Source of the DNA: Brachycybe producta
Lineage: Eukaryota > Arthropoda > Diplopoda > Playtdesmida > Andrognathidae
Length of the DNA: 64,000 bases
Reading direction: 5' to 3'
Assembly: GCA_036925085.1 (NCBI GenBank)
Contig: JAUPFP010000004.1
Span: forward strand, 6,715,329 to 6,779,328
Shown: positions 46,527-56,953 of the stretch, piece by piece
Layout of the letters: every line of letters starts with the position of its first letter
Numbering within the stretch: position 1 is the first letter of the stretch
Notes under the pieces: generated by a model
Seen by the model: only the letters and a program-made list of their open reading frames with translations
Database searches by the model: none
Told to the model about the DNA's origin: nothing
Translations under genes and position numbers: made by a program

Positions 46527-46973
46527 CGGAGTGTCCATAAAGTCTTTCCCTGATTACAAAAATCCACTTTACACAAACTATGCATAGTACAAGCAAACAG
46601 TTTTCACCTATTTGTATCGTCACTCATAAAGTATTTTTTCTGCCCGGTTTTCCAGCCCGTAAACAGTCCAGGCGGCGCTGCGGTCATCAACTTTGGCTTG
46701 AGTCACAGTTGGTCGCCCAGTTCTTTTCAAATCTCCAACACTACCAGTCTCTTGAAACTTCAGATAACACTGTTTAATGCTTTTATGAAACCATGAAACC
46801 ACAAAACACATTGCACTTTCTCCTGCAACGACGCCATTTTGGTTTTGATGACAGCAGGAGAAAAAAAACTTTATGAGTGTGGCTTCAAATAGGTGAAAAT
46901 CGTTTGCTTGTACTTTGCATAGTTTGTGTACAGTGGATTTTTGTAATCAGGAAAAGACTTTATGGACACCCTG
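46527..46973 (-). mobile_element. Mariner-like element, internal-deletion derivative
   Basis: The terminal inverted repeats CGGAGTGTCCATAAAGTCTT and CAGGGTGTCCATAAAGTCTT (right, reverse complement) lie between TA duplications at 46525-46526 and 46974-46975. Similarity continues inward (TGATTACAAAAATCCACTTT; CTATGCA..GTACAAGCAAAC), so the inverted repeats span about 100 bp. A remnant of the transposase N-terminus is present on the minus strand. The DDE core is deleted. Confidence 0.85.
46620..46837 (-). pseudogene. Mariner-type transposase N-terminus (helix-turn-helix), remnant
   Basis: The ATG at 46837 gives MASLQEKVQCVLWFHGF, the start typical of the DUF4817 helix-turn-helix module attached to many mariner-related transposases (MASLQEKAQCVLWFHE). 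That frame stops soon after. The neighbouring frame carries the next block, YLKFQETGSVGDLKRTGRPTV, which is the second DNA-recognition helix and the GRP AT-hook-like motif. A frame shift of one base thus separates the two. About 30 residues expected between the blocks are missing, and the catalytic DD(E/D) domain is absent. Confidence 0.75.
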
Positions 46974-47094
46974 TACATAAAAAATGAGATTACATAGATA
47001 TTAATAGTTGGTTCTTCTAAATGGTCATTTTTAATGTTTCTTTAAAAAAAGAAAATTTTGTAAGAATACTAAAAACCAGTTTATTAATTTTATA

Positions 47095-47404
47095 TATATT
47101 AGCTTTGTCTGTCTGTGTATAATGCTATACAAACAAGGACAAAAACGTTTAAGCACATCGGAATTTATTTAAATTTAAATGAACCGGTTTTTTTCTCTCA
47201 TGGTCATCTTTGTGTTGCGTTTTCCCGATCCCAGAACCCAAACAATAGTAAGGTGCTTATAAAAAAGGCAAATTCACACAAGATGTCATTTATAAGGAAG
47301 TATTTGATTAAAATGAAGTGTTTGAATAAAACAGTTAAATAGTTTTAGTAGCCAAATTAAAGTAAAATTTTGCTCCCGTTGTTTGTGATGGGTTAACCCA
47401 CTAG
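47095..47404 (+). mobile_element. Non-autonomous Helitron C
   Basis: It starts TATATATTAGCTTTGTCTGTC, has a helicase C-terminal fragment, and ends with a hairpin (CCCGTTGTTTGTGATGGG, 47375-47392, somewhat decayed), TTAACCCA and CTAG (47401-47404) followed by T. The layout is the same as Helitron A, with a longer retained helicase piece. Confidence 0.8.
47136..47237 (+). pseudogene. Helitron Pif1-like helicase C-terminus, fragment
   Basis: The frame reads TKTFKHIGIYLNLNEPVFFS, then HGHLCVAFSRSQ. This is the last conserved block of Pif1-family helicases in Helitrons (KHVGIYLP.PVFSHGQLYVA.SR). The final Arg of VAFSR is the arginine-finger/motif VI region in the intact enzyme. The Rep nuclease and the rest of the helicase are missing. 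Equivalent scraps lie in Helitrons A, B and D. Confidence 0.8.
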
Positions 47405-47575
47405 TTTTGTTATATAGTTTTAAAATTAATAAACGGTTTTAAATAAAAGATGGTTTTTAACTTTTTAGTATTCTTAAAAAAATTCTTTTTTTAAAAAAAA
47501 TATTAAAAATTACTATTTAGAAGAACCAACTTGTAATTAATAAAAAAAGTCAATAACTTTAATTATATAATGATA

Positions 47576-48483
47576 CTAGTGGGATAACCCGTCATAAATG
47601 ACGGGAGCCCAATTCTAGTTTAATTTTGCTACTAAAATTATTTAAATACTTTATTCAAATAATTCATTTTATTTTATTTTTAGAGCAAATGTTCTTTTAG
47701 GTCAAATGATTTTAGGGCAAATGTCCCTTTAGGTTAAATGGTTTAGGTCAAATGTCCCTTTAGGTCAAATGATTTTAGGACAAATGTCCCTTCAGGTCAA
47801 ATGGTTTTAGGGCAAATGTCCCTTTAGGTCAAATGATTTTAGTACAAATGTCCATTTAGATCGAATGGTTTTATGGCAAATGTACCTTTGGGTCAAATGA
47901 TTTTAGGTGAAATGACCCATTAGGTCAAATAATTTTAGGGAAAATGTCCCTTTAGGTCAAATGATTTTAGTGCAAATGTCTATTTAGGTCGAATGGTTTT
48001 AGGGCAAATGTACCTTTAGGTAAAATGGTTTTAGGTCAAATGGTTTTAGGGAAAATGATGTTAGGCCAAATGTCCCTTTAGGTCAAATGGTTTTATGGCA
48101 AATGTCCTTTTAGGTCAAATGGTTTTAGGGCATGGATCGGGAGAGCACAACATAAAGTTGACCATGAGAAAAAAGCGGTTCATTTAAATTTAAGTAAATA
48201 AGGAAATTCCTACGTGCTTAAACTCTTCCCTTCTACACTTTCCAACCTTTTCCCCTCACTCCTCCCACTTTTCTTTCTCTCCCCCTTCTACACTTTCCAA
48301 CCGTTTCCCCTCACCCCCTCCCACTTTTCTCTCTCCCCCCTTCTACACTTTCCAAAGAGTTCAACATATAGTTGACCTTGAGAGAAAAAAACGGTTCATT
48401 TATTCAAATTTATATAAATTCCGACGTGCTTCAAGGGTTTTGTACAGTGTTACTCCACACACACACACAGACCTGTGATATTA

Positions 48484-48510
<27 letters not shown>
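47576..48510 (-). mobile_element. Non-autonomous Helitron D with internal tandem array
   Basis: On the minus strand it ends with the perfect hairpin CCCGTCATTTATGACGGG, TTATCCCA and CTAG (47576-47579) followed by T. Just inside is AGTAGCAAAATTAAACTAGA, as in B and E but without the small foldback. Further right are the AGGTCAAATG array, a helicase scrap (about 48130-48225), a CT-rich stretch with CTACACTTTCCAACC repeated three times, and a second helicase scrap (about 48365-48440). A CA run and a TATATA stretch near 48.48-48.50 kb follow. The doubled helicase scrap suggests fusion of two copies. Confidence 0.7.
47690..48130. repeat. Tandem array of TTTAGGTCAAATG units inside Helitron D
   Basis: About 13 copies of a 32-33 bp unit alternate TTTTAGGGCAAATGTCCC and TTTAGGTCAAATGG. 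Related but separate arrays are at 54.79-55.34 kb (TTTAGGGCAAATG) and, more distantly, 24.3-24.8 kb (TTTAGGTGAA). Confidence 0.85.
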
Positions 48511-48515
<5 letters not shown>

Positions 48516-49430
48516 GTATAATCATTCTTATATAGATACACAAATAAAATGAACACACATAGAACGCGAGTACACACACAATAGTGAGCACGCTCAAAAA
48601 ATGAACACAAAGAAGCAAAAAAGTGAACACAAACAGATGCATAGAAGAAGAAAAAGTAACACACATATTACTTAAGAGAACTAACAAAAAGAGAGTGAAA
48701 AACACAAATGTGATGGATCACGTTAAAAGGTAAGACACACGCAAATTCGATCGACGTGTAGACCATATATTTCCCCTATAAAAAAATATAATTTATTTTG
48801 CTTGGCGCCTTCACAACTAAAAAGTCTCATAACCTAAACAAAAAGCTTGAAGCTGGGTTGCATTAAAACACACACACACACACACACAAATTATATTGCT
48901 CTTGGCTTCACACACACAAAAAAATGATTTTGCTGATGTTTGAAAAGTGCAGCAGAAAAAGCATGACTAAAAATCAAAAGCAACTAAACTATTTTTTTAA
49001 AAAAAATAGAATAAACAGCCTAAATTCTATATCTGACACATAGATGTCTAATAAGCTTATCGCAATAATTGAAACCAGACGCATAACTTTTAAACAAAAA
49101 AAGAAAAAAAATGTATAAAATGAACAACGTAATGTACATATAACTTTCTTATTTTAACCAAGAACAAAGTTAGAAATGGATCTATACTCAGCGACTGCAA
49201 CAAGTCGAGCTTCTTCATATTTAAAAAAAATTTTTTATATCATTCTCCCAATTTCCATCATTTTTGTTTTGATAATCAGGTTACAGATAAGATAGGCCTA
49301 CTATACACCCTCATCCATAAAGTACTCTCACATGGACATAAAAGTACAAACTCACACGGATAACAAAAATAACATACATAAGTGGCACGTAAAGAGGCGC
49401 ACAAGAAGTGGCACGTAAAGAGGCGCACAA
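48511..49430. other. No gene; simple repeats
   Basis: It has ATA trinucleotides to 48515, CA at 48869-48888, and AT-rich DNA. Minus-strand frames of 74-77 codons are Cys/Phe/Leu-rich translations of AC-rich sequence with no domain. Confidence 0.5.
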
Positions 49431-49431
49431 G

Positions 49432-49835
49432 AAGTGGCACCATGAGCACACTGAAGTGACACCATGAGCACACTGAAGTGACACCATGAGCACGCTGAAG
49501 TGACACCATGAGCACGCTGAAGTGACACCATGAGCACGCTGAAGTGACACCATGAGCACACTGAAGTGGCACCATGCGCACACTGAAGTGGCACCATGAG
49601 CACACTGAAGTGGCACCATGAGCACACTAAAGTGACACCATTCGCACACTGAAGTGGCACCATGCGCACACTGAAGTGGTGCCATGCGCACACTGAAGTG
49701 GTACCATACGCACACTGAAGTGGCACTATGCACACACTGAAGTGGCTCCATGAGCACACTCAAGAGACACCATGAGCACACTCAAGTGGCGCCATGAGCA
49801 CACTCAAGTGGCGCCATGAGCACACTGAAGTGACA
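49432..49835. repeat. 22-bp tandem array, about 18 copies
   Basis: The unit CACACTGAAGTGACACCATG + AG repeats with few differences. Sub-variants (GAGCAC/GCGCAC, GTGACAC/GTGGCAC/GTGGTAC) run in blocks, showing regional homogenisation. Three overlapping minus-strand frames of 109-156 codons read through because the unit has no stop in any frame. I do not regard them as genes. Confidence 0.85.
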
Positions 49836-50850
49836 CTCACGCCCAAATTGAAATGACACAAACAATTACGCATGAGGCCCTTGGCACACAGATCAGATTT
49901 CAACTGTGTGCCGAGGTCCGGCCTCTTTACAAAGACACTAGAACCACAAACTAGCCACCTGCAACACACAGACAACATCAATCACCTATAGTGGTCTATG
50001 TGCCAAGGCCCTAAGTGACAAACAGGTAAGGTTCGGTTCGGTTACCGAAAAAATGTGTTTTTCCTCCCTCCTCCCAACTTTCTTTTGTTTCTTTCTAACA
50101 CTTCCTTGTTAAAATATGGGAGAGACTGCCTGCAGGATACTCGGATAAGATTGCTGCCGCAGCATGCTCTAGAGAATGCTGCCGCCGCGGCAGATTATTC
50201 TGGGCTGCTCAGATTTCTACCACATACATACATCATATAATATATATAATGTATAATAGCTTCAGCTTTATACTCTCGACAAGTTTATGTGGCTTACACA
50301 GCCCACAGCTTGCTACCGTCAAGAAGTAACGTCAATCGGCCTTGAATGAATGAATTTAGACGCAAGAATGCATCACTCTGACCACGCTGCTCAAAAAAGT
50401 ATTTGTCCAGTGTGAAAGAAAGACAAGTCAGAACTTTGCTGCAAACGTGGCTTTTAGGTGCAAAAGAAACAAAAAAAAAAAGAATAATAACGCTGTATAG
50501 CTCGAAGTGGCCACCCATTTCTTTTAACGCATGATCAACGAGGCCTTTCACAATTTGATATAAATAAAAAAAATCCTAGTTTAATACATAAGAAGTGTCC
50601 GCGACAAGTTCTCAATTTGGAACTCTTCTTCAGAGAATAAAAAAAGTACCAATAATGCCCATATATAAGTTTATTCATGCAGATCGCACATGGGCTAACT
50701 TTTGATGGTTGTGCTTTTTGGTGTGATATTCAGAACTATTGAATTATTCAAACTTCCACAGCCTTCTTTTCAAGCAAATATTGCCGTCAACTTTTTTTTT
50801 ATATATACTTGCAATAAAAGTCAAGGATATTTCACACATACACATACACA
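49836..50850. other. No gene recognised
   Basis: It is less AT-rich near 50.10-50.55 kb. GGTTCGGTTCGGTTACCGAA near 50031-50050 is a small inverted repeat that could be a worn transposon end. The 85-codon minus frame at 50.29-50.55 kb matches nothing I know. Confidence 0.45.
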
Positions 50851-51616
50851 TTCAAAAAATCTCCACAAAAAGCGCTAACATCGTTTTTCTATTGAGCCCA
50901 TACACCCAATGTTAAAGAAAAAACGTTAATTTTTAAAATACACAGTGCCGAATGTTTATTTTTCATATTTAAAGTTGTCCAATTTTGATAGTTCAAAGTG
51001 CAATGTGCACTTTAAATAGATGTTTATCTAGTGATAGATGATAAAAAAAAATTGGAAATTGTGTTTTTGTGTTTTTGTTTTTTAAAAATAATTATTTAAA
51101 ATCGCGAATTTTTAACTCTATGTTTAACTCCATAGAATTAGAAAAACAACCATTAAAAAGTTCATAAAAATATCTAAAAGTAATTTAAAAAAAAAAACTA
51201 AATTAAACCACAGTGAAGCCAACACATTGGGCGCACGTGCTGATTTTCTTCTGTTTTTCTTTTATTTAATTATTTTTAGGTATTTTTTCTTATGAACAAT
51301 TGAATGGTTGTTTTTCTTACATAGAGTTAAAAATTCGCCATTTTGAAATAATTTTTTTAAAAAGTACAAGCACACTCTCCAATTTTTTTTGACACTCGAT
51401 CACTAGATAAACATCTATTTAAAGTGCTCATTGCACTTTGAACTATCAAAATTGGACAACTTTAAATATGAAAAATAAACATTCTGCCGCCACTGTGTAT
51501 TTTAAAAATTAACGTTTTTTTCTTTAACATTGGGTGTATGGGCCCAATATATAAACGATGGCTAGCACTCTTTGTGCAGATTTTTCGAAGTTATTTTTGC
51601 AATGTAGCCCTCTTAA
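50851..51616. mobile_element. TTAA-ended foldback element, fullest copy (copy 6)
   Basis: Arms of about 350 bp are mirrored around a centre near 51230: CTCCACAAAAAGCGCTAACA, GAGCCCATACACCCAATG, AGTTGTCCAATTTTGAT, GTGCACTTTAAATAGATG, and their inverse. The right arm ends CAATGTAGCCCTCTTAA (51616). The left arm starts slightly inside that point. The middle holds CCACAGTGAAGCCAACACAT, as in copy 1. Arms agree closely, including an ATAGATGTTTATCTAGTGAT variant, so this copy is relatively young. Confidence 0.8.
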
Positions 51617-51728
51617 GCCAAAGGGTTAGTCACAATAGTGGCAAAATAGGCTCTCTGAGAGAGCGACTACACGACTTATTTCTGGATCTCAATATGTAAA
51701 TTATTTCTAAGGTGACAATAGATTAGAG

Positions 51729-52180
51729 CAGCGGTCGACAACCGGTGGTCCGCGAAAATATTTTGGTGGTCCGCAGAAAAATCTGGACAATATTTGCATT
51801 TTTTTGTTTTATTAATAAATTTAATAATAAAACAAAAAAAATATTCTTAATAAATTTTTATATTCTGAATGACAATTTTCGCCTTTATGTTGCAATAAAT
51901 TCACGAAATGTAGTAGAGTCTGGTACAGTTCTCGTAAAATATGGCACGCGAGAGCTATATTTCGGTCAGTTTCCCACACAACACGCTTCTTCAACACGTT
52001 TCTTCCCCTGTAATAATTAAACAAACTTTAATAATTTTATATTAATAAAATGGAAGTTCTCGGATCATTATTTGACAAACGTATTTATCTTTTTTAAAAA
52101 ATAAATTTATATTAGTGGTCCGCGGGATTTAAAATTTTGAATTTAGTGGTCCGTAAGGTTGGAAAGGTTGGCGACCGCTA
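51729..52180. mobile_element. hAT non-autonomous element with intact 8-bp target duplication
   Basis: GATTAGAG precedes (51721-51728) and follows (52181-52188) the element. Ends are CAGCGGTCGACAACC and GGTTGGCGACCGCTA, a classic hAT terminus, with GGTGGTCCGC/GTGGTCCGCGG words inside both ends. A 91-codon plus frame and a 67-codon minus frame lie inside, but neither resembles transposase clearly. The identical target duplication suggests modest age. Confidence 0.85.
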
Positions 52181-52357
52181 GATTAGAGAACTACAGCTTA
52201 AATAAAAAAAAATATTTGACATAACACTCAAACTGAACATTTTTATTTAAGAATTTCAGTTTTAAACTTCTGTTTTTAATGCTTTTCAATAGACATGAAT
52301 CTCCATTTTGCCCCAATGTTAAATGGAGGTTTTTTGTTGACTTTGACATGAAGAAGT

Positions 52358-52358
<1 letters not shown>

Positions 52359-52445
<87 letters not shown>

Positions 52446-52505
52446 CAGAATAAGAGAGACAGACAGCGAGAGAGAGAGAGAGACAGAATAAGAGAGACAG
52501 ACAGC

Positions 52506-52537
<32 letters not shown>

Positions 52538-52626
52538 GAGAGAAAGAGAGACAGACAGAGAGAGAAAGAGAAAGAGAGAGAAACAGAGAGAGAGAGAAAC
52601 AGAGAGAGAGAGAAACAGAGAGAGAA
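52359..52626. repeat. (GA)n tract, about 270 bp
   Basis: Nearly pure AG repeats with AGAC and AATAAG interruptions that themselves repeat as blocks (ACAGAATAAGAGAGACAGAC occurs twice). Minus-strand Ser/Leu frames of 115-160 codons are its translation. Confidence 0.95.
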
Positions 52627-52639
52627 AAAAAAAAAAAAA

Positions 52640-53598
52640 ATATGCGACAGATTGTAATAACGTCAATAATCATTCAGAGATAGGGAAAAACACCACCTGC
52701 TGTTAGTAAAAAGAAGCAATTTAAAAATACTATGAAGGGACACATTTAGAACACCGTTAGCAATGAAATTGTCTTTTTCTCATACATCTACATTTAAAAT
52801 AGAAGATGATCCTGCTACTCCTTTTTCATAGAGTCATTCTGAACTTTCTCTCGCTTTTTTTTTTACAAATAGGCTATCATATGACAGTTGGTAACAAAAA
52901 AAAAAGAATAGGGCTAGTTTTTTTGAAGATTACCATAAGAACTTCACCTTGTATTAACTGTCAGATATATTACAAAGACGTGAAAATGCTGCAGCATATA
53001 ATTTATGCATGACCCCCTCCCCCCGCCCACCTCCGCTTATACAATGGGTGATATGTTCAAGCTTTCGAGCTTAATGGAAAAAAAAATACGGGTATAAAAA
53101 AAGTAGGGCTTTAGACTGAAACAAAAAAAAATTCTACGAAATGTAATATTAAGTTTTAACTATATTTAATTAAACAATTACATTATGTATGCGTAGAAAC
53201 AATTACATGCAAAGAGACATAAACAACACACAAAAAAGGCACACAAAAACCACACAAAAATGTGCCTACCAAAGTAAAAAAAAATCACACACACAAAAGT
53301 AGATAAATAAATAAACTTTAATTTCTTCAAGAAGTTAAAACTCTAGATAATGTATTAGAGAACAATACGACATCAAATTTGTTAATACAGTATTAAAGGT
53401 TTCAAGGTTTATTTACTAGTGTCTAAAAATCTGTCATTTCAAAAAAAAAAAATCACAACGTAAATTTATAAACCAGTCAATTTCATTTAAAATATGCCTA
53501 ATTGAAAGTGTTTTAGTCAATGTACAAAATGCCTGTAACGACAAGCCAAACAAAATAAATCCATAGCCACGTTATCTCGACTGGCTAATTATTTAAAA
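52640..53598. other. No feature recognised
   Basis: AT-rich. A short C-run is at 53013-53023 and poly-A words elsewhere. No coding or terminal-repeat signal. Confidence 0.5.
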
Positions 53599-54179
53599 CT
53601 ATAGTGGGGTAACCCGTCATAAATGACGGGAGCAAAATTCACAGGTAATTGTGCCCAGCATTAGAATTTCTTTTCCTCCGTTCTTTTATGACGTCAGACC
53701 AAGTAACAATAACAAACCCAATTAGAAATTGATGACGTTCATAAAAGGGCGGAGCAAAAGAAATTCTAATGCTGGGCACAATTGCTTGTGATAAATTCTA
53801 GTTTAATTTTGCTGCTACAATTATCGCCTCCCCTTTTTATATTTGAAAGAGAAAATGAGCGTTTCATTTTCTCTGCATCGTCGTTTGTTCCTTTTTTTAC
53901 TCCTTTCATTTCAATTTCAGTCACTCCCTACCATTTTTTCCCCCTCCACGTTTCTCTCTCTCTCCCCCTCTCTCTACCCCACGATATTAAATTGGAGAGG
54001 GGGAAAAAGGATGGAAAGTGTAGAGGGGAGAGAGAGAGAGAGAAACGTGGAGGGAGGAAAAAAGGGGGAGGGAGTGACTGAAATTGAAATGAAAAGAGTA
54101 AAAAAGGAACAAACGACGCGCATGCGCACAATTGCCTGTGAATTTTGTTCCAGTCATTTATGACGGGTTACCCCACTAG
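53599..54179. mobile_element. Helitron E, inverted twin with two outward 3' ends
   Basis: The left end on the minus strand is hairpin CCCGTCATTTATGACGGG + TTACCCCACTAT. The right end on the plus strand is (A)GTCATTTATGACGGG + TTACCCCACTAG followed by T. Between them about 285 bp per side is inverted, including CTTTCATTTCAATTTCAGTC, CCACGTTTCTCTCTCTCTC and ATATTAAATTGGAGAGG near the centre (about 53990). The left half holds the small foldback (53640-53790). The right half has only its CACAATTGCCTGTG edge. No 5' TC end is present on either side. Confidence 0.75.
53640..53790. mobile_element. Palindromic foldback MITE, copy 4 (inside Helitron E)
   Basis: Arms ACAGGTAATTGTGCCCAGCA.. and ..TGCTGGGCACAATTGCTTGT enclose GACGTCAGACCAAGTAACA. 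AAATTC lies on both sides (53635-53640, 53793-53798), a likely target duplication. Helitron D has a single CAATTC at the equivalent place. Confidence 0.75.
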
Positions 54180-54790
54180 TTTAAAATATTTCGAAAATAT
54201 AAAAAAATGCTATCAATTGCGGCCATATTTGTTGCATAATTTGATGGTAGATTTGTCTAGTAAATGTGAAAAATAACTAATTATATTGTAGAAGATTTAC
54301 AAAATATTAGGAATACACACATTTTTATTTTTTGTGATGAAATTCCATCCTGTATAACGGCAATCACTGCAAACATATAAGCATGCAGTGATTGCCAATG
54401 TATAAAAAAGCAGCTGTCATTTTGGAGACATATGAAAATACTGTATTCAAAATGAGCACAGTTCTAGAGAAGTTGGTTGTTTAATCTGGTAGACAATTTC
54501 TATTAAACTTAAGTGCCACAAAAATTCACAAAAAAAAAAACATGTCCTGTGTAACTTTAGATTTATTTTCTAAATAAAAGTCCAGAGCAGCCATTATTTG
54601 CCCATATTGTAACATTTCTAGTGGCGACTGTCGCGACTGTATTCACTTAATAAATTTTTCATGTGAAAATCAATGTAGTCCAAAAGCTAAACTTGTTTTA
54701 GAGATGCTGTTTGAAATTGTTAAAACAGAACAAACCCTAGTGTTTTTTTTTCTTGCTAAACTTTCAAATAAAGAAAACTACCATGTTTAA
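54180..54790. other. No gene; small hairpin
   Basis: GGCAATCACTGCA (54360) and TGCAGTGATTGCC (54388) form a 13-bp hairpin. The rest is AT-rich and unassigned. Confidence 0.5.
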
Positions 54791-54792
54791 AA

Positions 54793-55335
54793 AGGGACAT
54801 AGGACATTTGCCCTACAAGCACTTAACCTAAAAGCATATCCCCTATTGCCATTTTGCCCTAATGCAAATTGCCCTGAAGGGCTGATTGCCCTAAATCCAC
54901 TTGCTCTAAAGAAAACTTTGCCCTAAAGCTATGCCCAAAAAAATTAAAAAAAACCCCTCATTTTTTCAATTTTAATTTTCTTTCTCTCTTTCTTTTTTTT
55001 GTACGGTTTAGTGTCCTTCCGTGGAGTACGCATGTTAAATAGATTCTGCGTACTGCAGAGGCGTGCAAATAACGCCAAATAAGTTATATTTAGACTGCTG
55101 ATTAGACCAAACAGTATTAGGGCAAATGTTCCTTTATGACAAATGGTTTTAGCACAAACGTCCCTTTAGGGCAAATAGTCTTGGCACAAATGTCCCTTTA
55201 GGGCAAATGGTTTTTGGGCAAATGTCCATTTAGAGCAAATGATTTTAGGGCAAGTGTTTTTAGGGCAAATAATTTTAGTATTTAGAGTCTTTAGGGCAAA
55301 TAATTTTAGTATTTAGAGTCTTTAGGGCAAATGTC
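54793..55335. repeat. Foldback with TTTAGGGCAAATG arrays in its arms
   Basis: The left arm (54793-54945) repeats TTGCCCTA(A)A words. The right arm (55115-55335) repeats TTTAGGGCAAATG in the opposite orientation, with one 33-bp stretch (TAATTTTAGTATTTAGAGTC..) duplicated. The unrelated AT-rich centre is about 170 bp. Arms are less alike than in the 24.3 kb foldback, so this copy is older. Confidence 0.65.
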
Positions 55336-55879
55336 ACACATCCGTTTAAAACAAAGCAATTGTTTTTTTCACTGATTCCCTAAGACAGACACATTTCTTC
55401 AGCGTGAATATTATTAGCATATTCCTGTATATTTACTGACATTTCCCTTCCATCCTTCAATTTATTCTTGACCCACATTCTTGTAAGGATAATCCGCCTT
55501 TTGTAAAAGAAATTTATGAAATTATAAAGGTTGTGGTAGCTTGCTTGCTTGATCTAAACATTAAGCCAAATTGTAGCCCTAAGGTCATAACATGTCACGC
55601 TAATTAGATTTGGATCTGTTTATATAAAGTTAATGTATTTAGTAGACTTTGAGACAAATGTTGTCAAAGATAAAACAAGACAGAATTATAGGAAAAGCTG
55701 TAAAAAAGTTCGAAACTTAACATAGACGAACTTATACAGTATAATGTATTAATAGAACATGGTGACTATAAAACTGAAAACACGACAAAGACTGAAACAA
55801 ATGTTCCAGATAAATCTAAATTTGCTTTTTGTAATGACATTAATTTATTAAGATTTGTGTCTTAATTTTAAACTACATG
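55336..55879. other. No feature recognised
   Basis: AT-rich unassigned sequence between the foldback and the degenerate array. Confidence 0.5.
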
Positions 55880-56680
55880 TATTGTTCAGTGTCAGGTTGG
55901 CAATTATCTCTGGTTTTGCTATTAGCAAGTTTAGCTTTAATTAAATTTTCGGCATTATCTAAGTTTAGCAAGTATCTAGTTTAGCTGTTAAAAAAGTGTC
56001 TAGTTTACCTATTACCCAAATTTGATACTATCTAGTTTAGTTATTATTTAGTTTACATATTTCCTATTTAGCAAATATCTAGTTTTGCTATTATCGAGTT
56101 TAGCTTTAATTAAAATTTTGGCATTATCTAAGTTTAGCAAGTATCTAGTTTAGCTGTTAAGAAAGTTACTAGTTTAGCTGTTAAGAAAGTTACTAGTTTA
56201 GCTGTTAAGAAAGTTACTAGTTTAAATATTACCAAAATTTGATATTATCTAGTTTATTTATGTTTACATATTATCTATTTAGCAATTATCTACTTTTGTT
56301 ATTAACTAATTTTGCAATTATCTGGTTTATCTATCTTCTAACTTAGTAGATAACTAGTTTATTAACTAGGTTTCCTGTTGTCTAGTATTGTTAATTACTA
56401 GTTAAGCAATTAACTAATTGAGCTATTATCCACTGTTGCTATTATTCTACTTTAGCAATTATTTAGTTTCCCTATTTTTTAGTTTCACAATTAATTAGTT
56501 TATTAGTTAACTAAGAGCGTAGTTTAGCAATTGTCTAGTTTGTCAATTTTCTAGTTTGACAATTAACTAGTTTATTTATTAAAGTAGTTTAGTAATTATC
56601 CAGTTTCTCTATTTTCTAGTTTAATTAATTAATTAACTGTAGATGTTTAATATTTTAACTGTTATTTAGTTCAGTTATTG
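55880..56680. repeat. Degenerate tandem array, TATCTAGTTTAGC unit
   Basis: About 800 bp of imperfect copies of AGTTTAGC(A/T)ATTATCT of variable length. A clean 21-bp sub-array (TAGCTGTTAAGAAAGTTACT + AG) occurs three times at about 56150-56222. No coding. Confidence 0.75.
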
Positions 56681-56694
56681 TTCTTTTTATTATT

Positions 56695-56953
56695 CAATTT
56701 TTATTTAACTTCTTCATTGTTTGTTTGTTTGTTTGTCCAGCTGGTGACCTTCTAAAATATTTGAAAATAATTCACCCTGCAAGAGATTGAACCCATGACC
56801 AACTGTTACCATGGGCTGAGACCACTAACCACTACACCAACAAGACAAGAACAGATTATATTTTTGTTTTTGTGTTTTACTTTTTAGACATTTTTTTAGA
56901 AAAGCGAGTATCACAAAAAACATAACATGTTTTTTTGTTTAATTTTCTTGTTC
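56695..56953 (-). mobile_element. tRNA-derived SINE, copy 2
   Basis: The minus strand has A box TTGGTGTAGTGGTTAGTG (about 56823-56840) and B box GGGTTCAATCTC (about 56782-56793). Both flanks match copy 1 (GTGATACTCGC on the head side, AAACAAACAAAC and AAGTTAAATAAAAA on the tail side). The repeated unit is thus about 230-250 bp. It has a TTTG-type tail repeat in plus-strand view. Confidence 0.75.

Larger units (their letters stand above)
46998..47545. mobile_element. Foldback with Helitron C in its loop
   Basis: Left arm (46998-47094: TAATAGTTGGTTCTTCTAAA, then AGAATACTAAAAACC and GTTTATTAATTTT) and right arm (47415-47545, the same in reverse: TTAATAAACGG, TTTTTAGTATTCTT, TTTAGAAGAACCAACTTG) are inverted. 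The loop between them is almost exactly the Helitron. This family differs from the 34.6 kb foldback. Confidence 0.7.

Noticed and set aside
49311-49781. A 156-codon Cys/His-rich minus-strand protein
   Set aside because: It is produced by the 22-bp array. Two other overlapping frames on the same strand are equally open.
52191-52673. A Ser/Leu-rich 160-codon secreted or membrane protein
   Set aside because: Translation of the GA tract's complementary strand.
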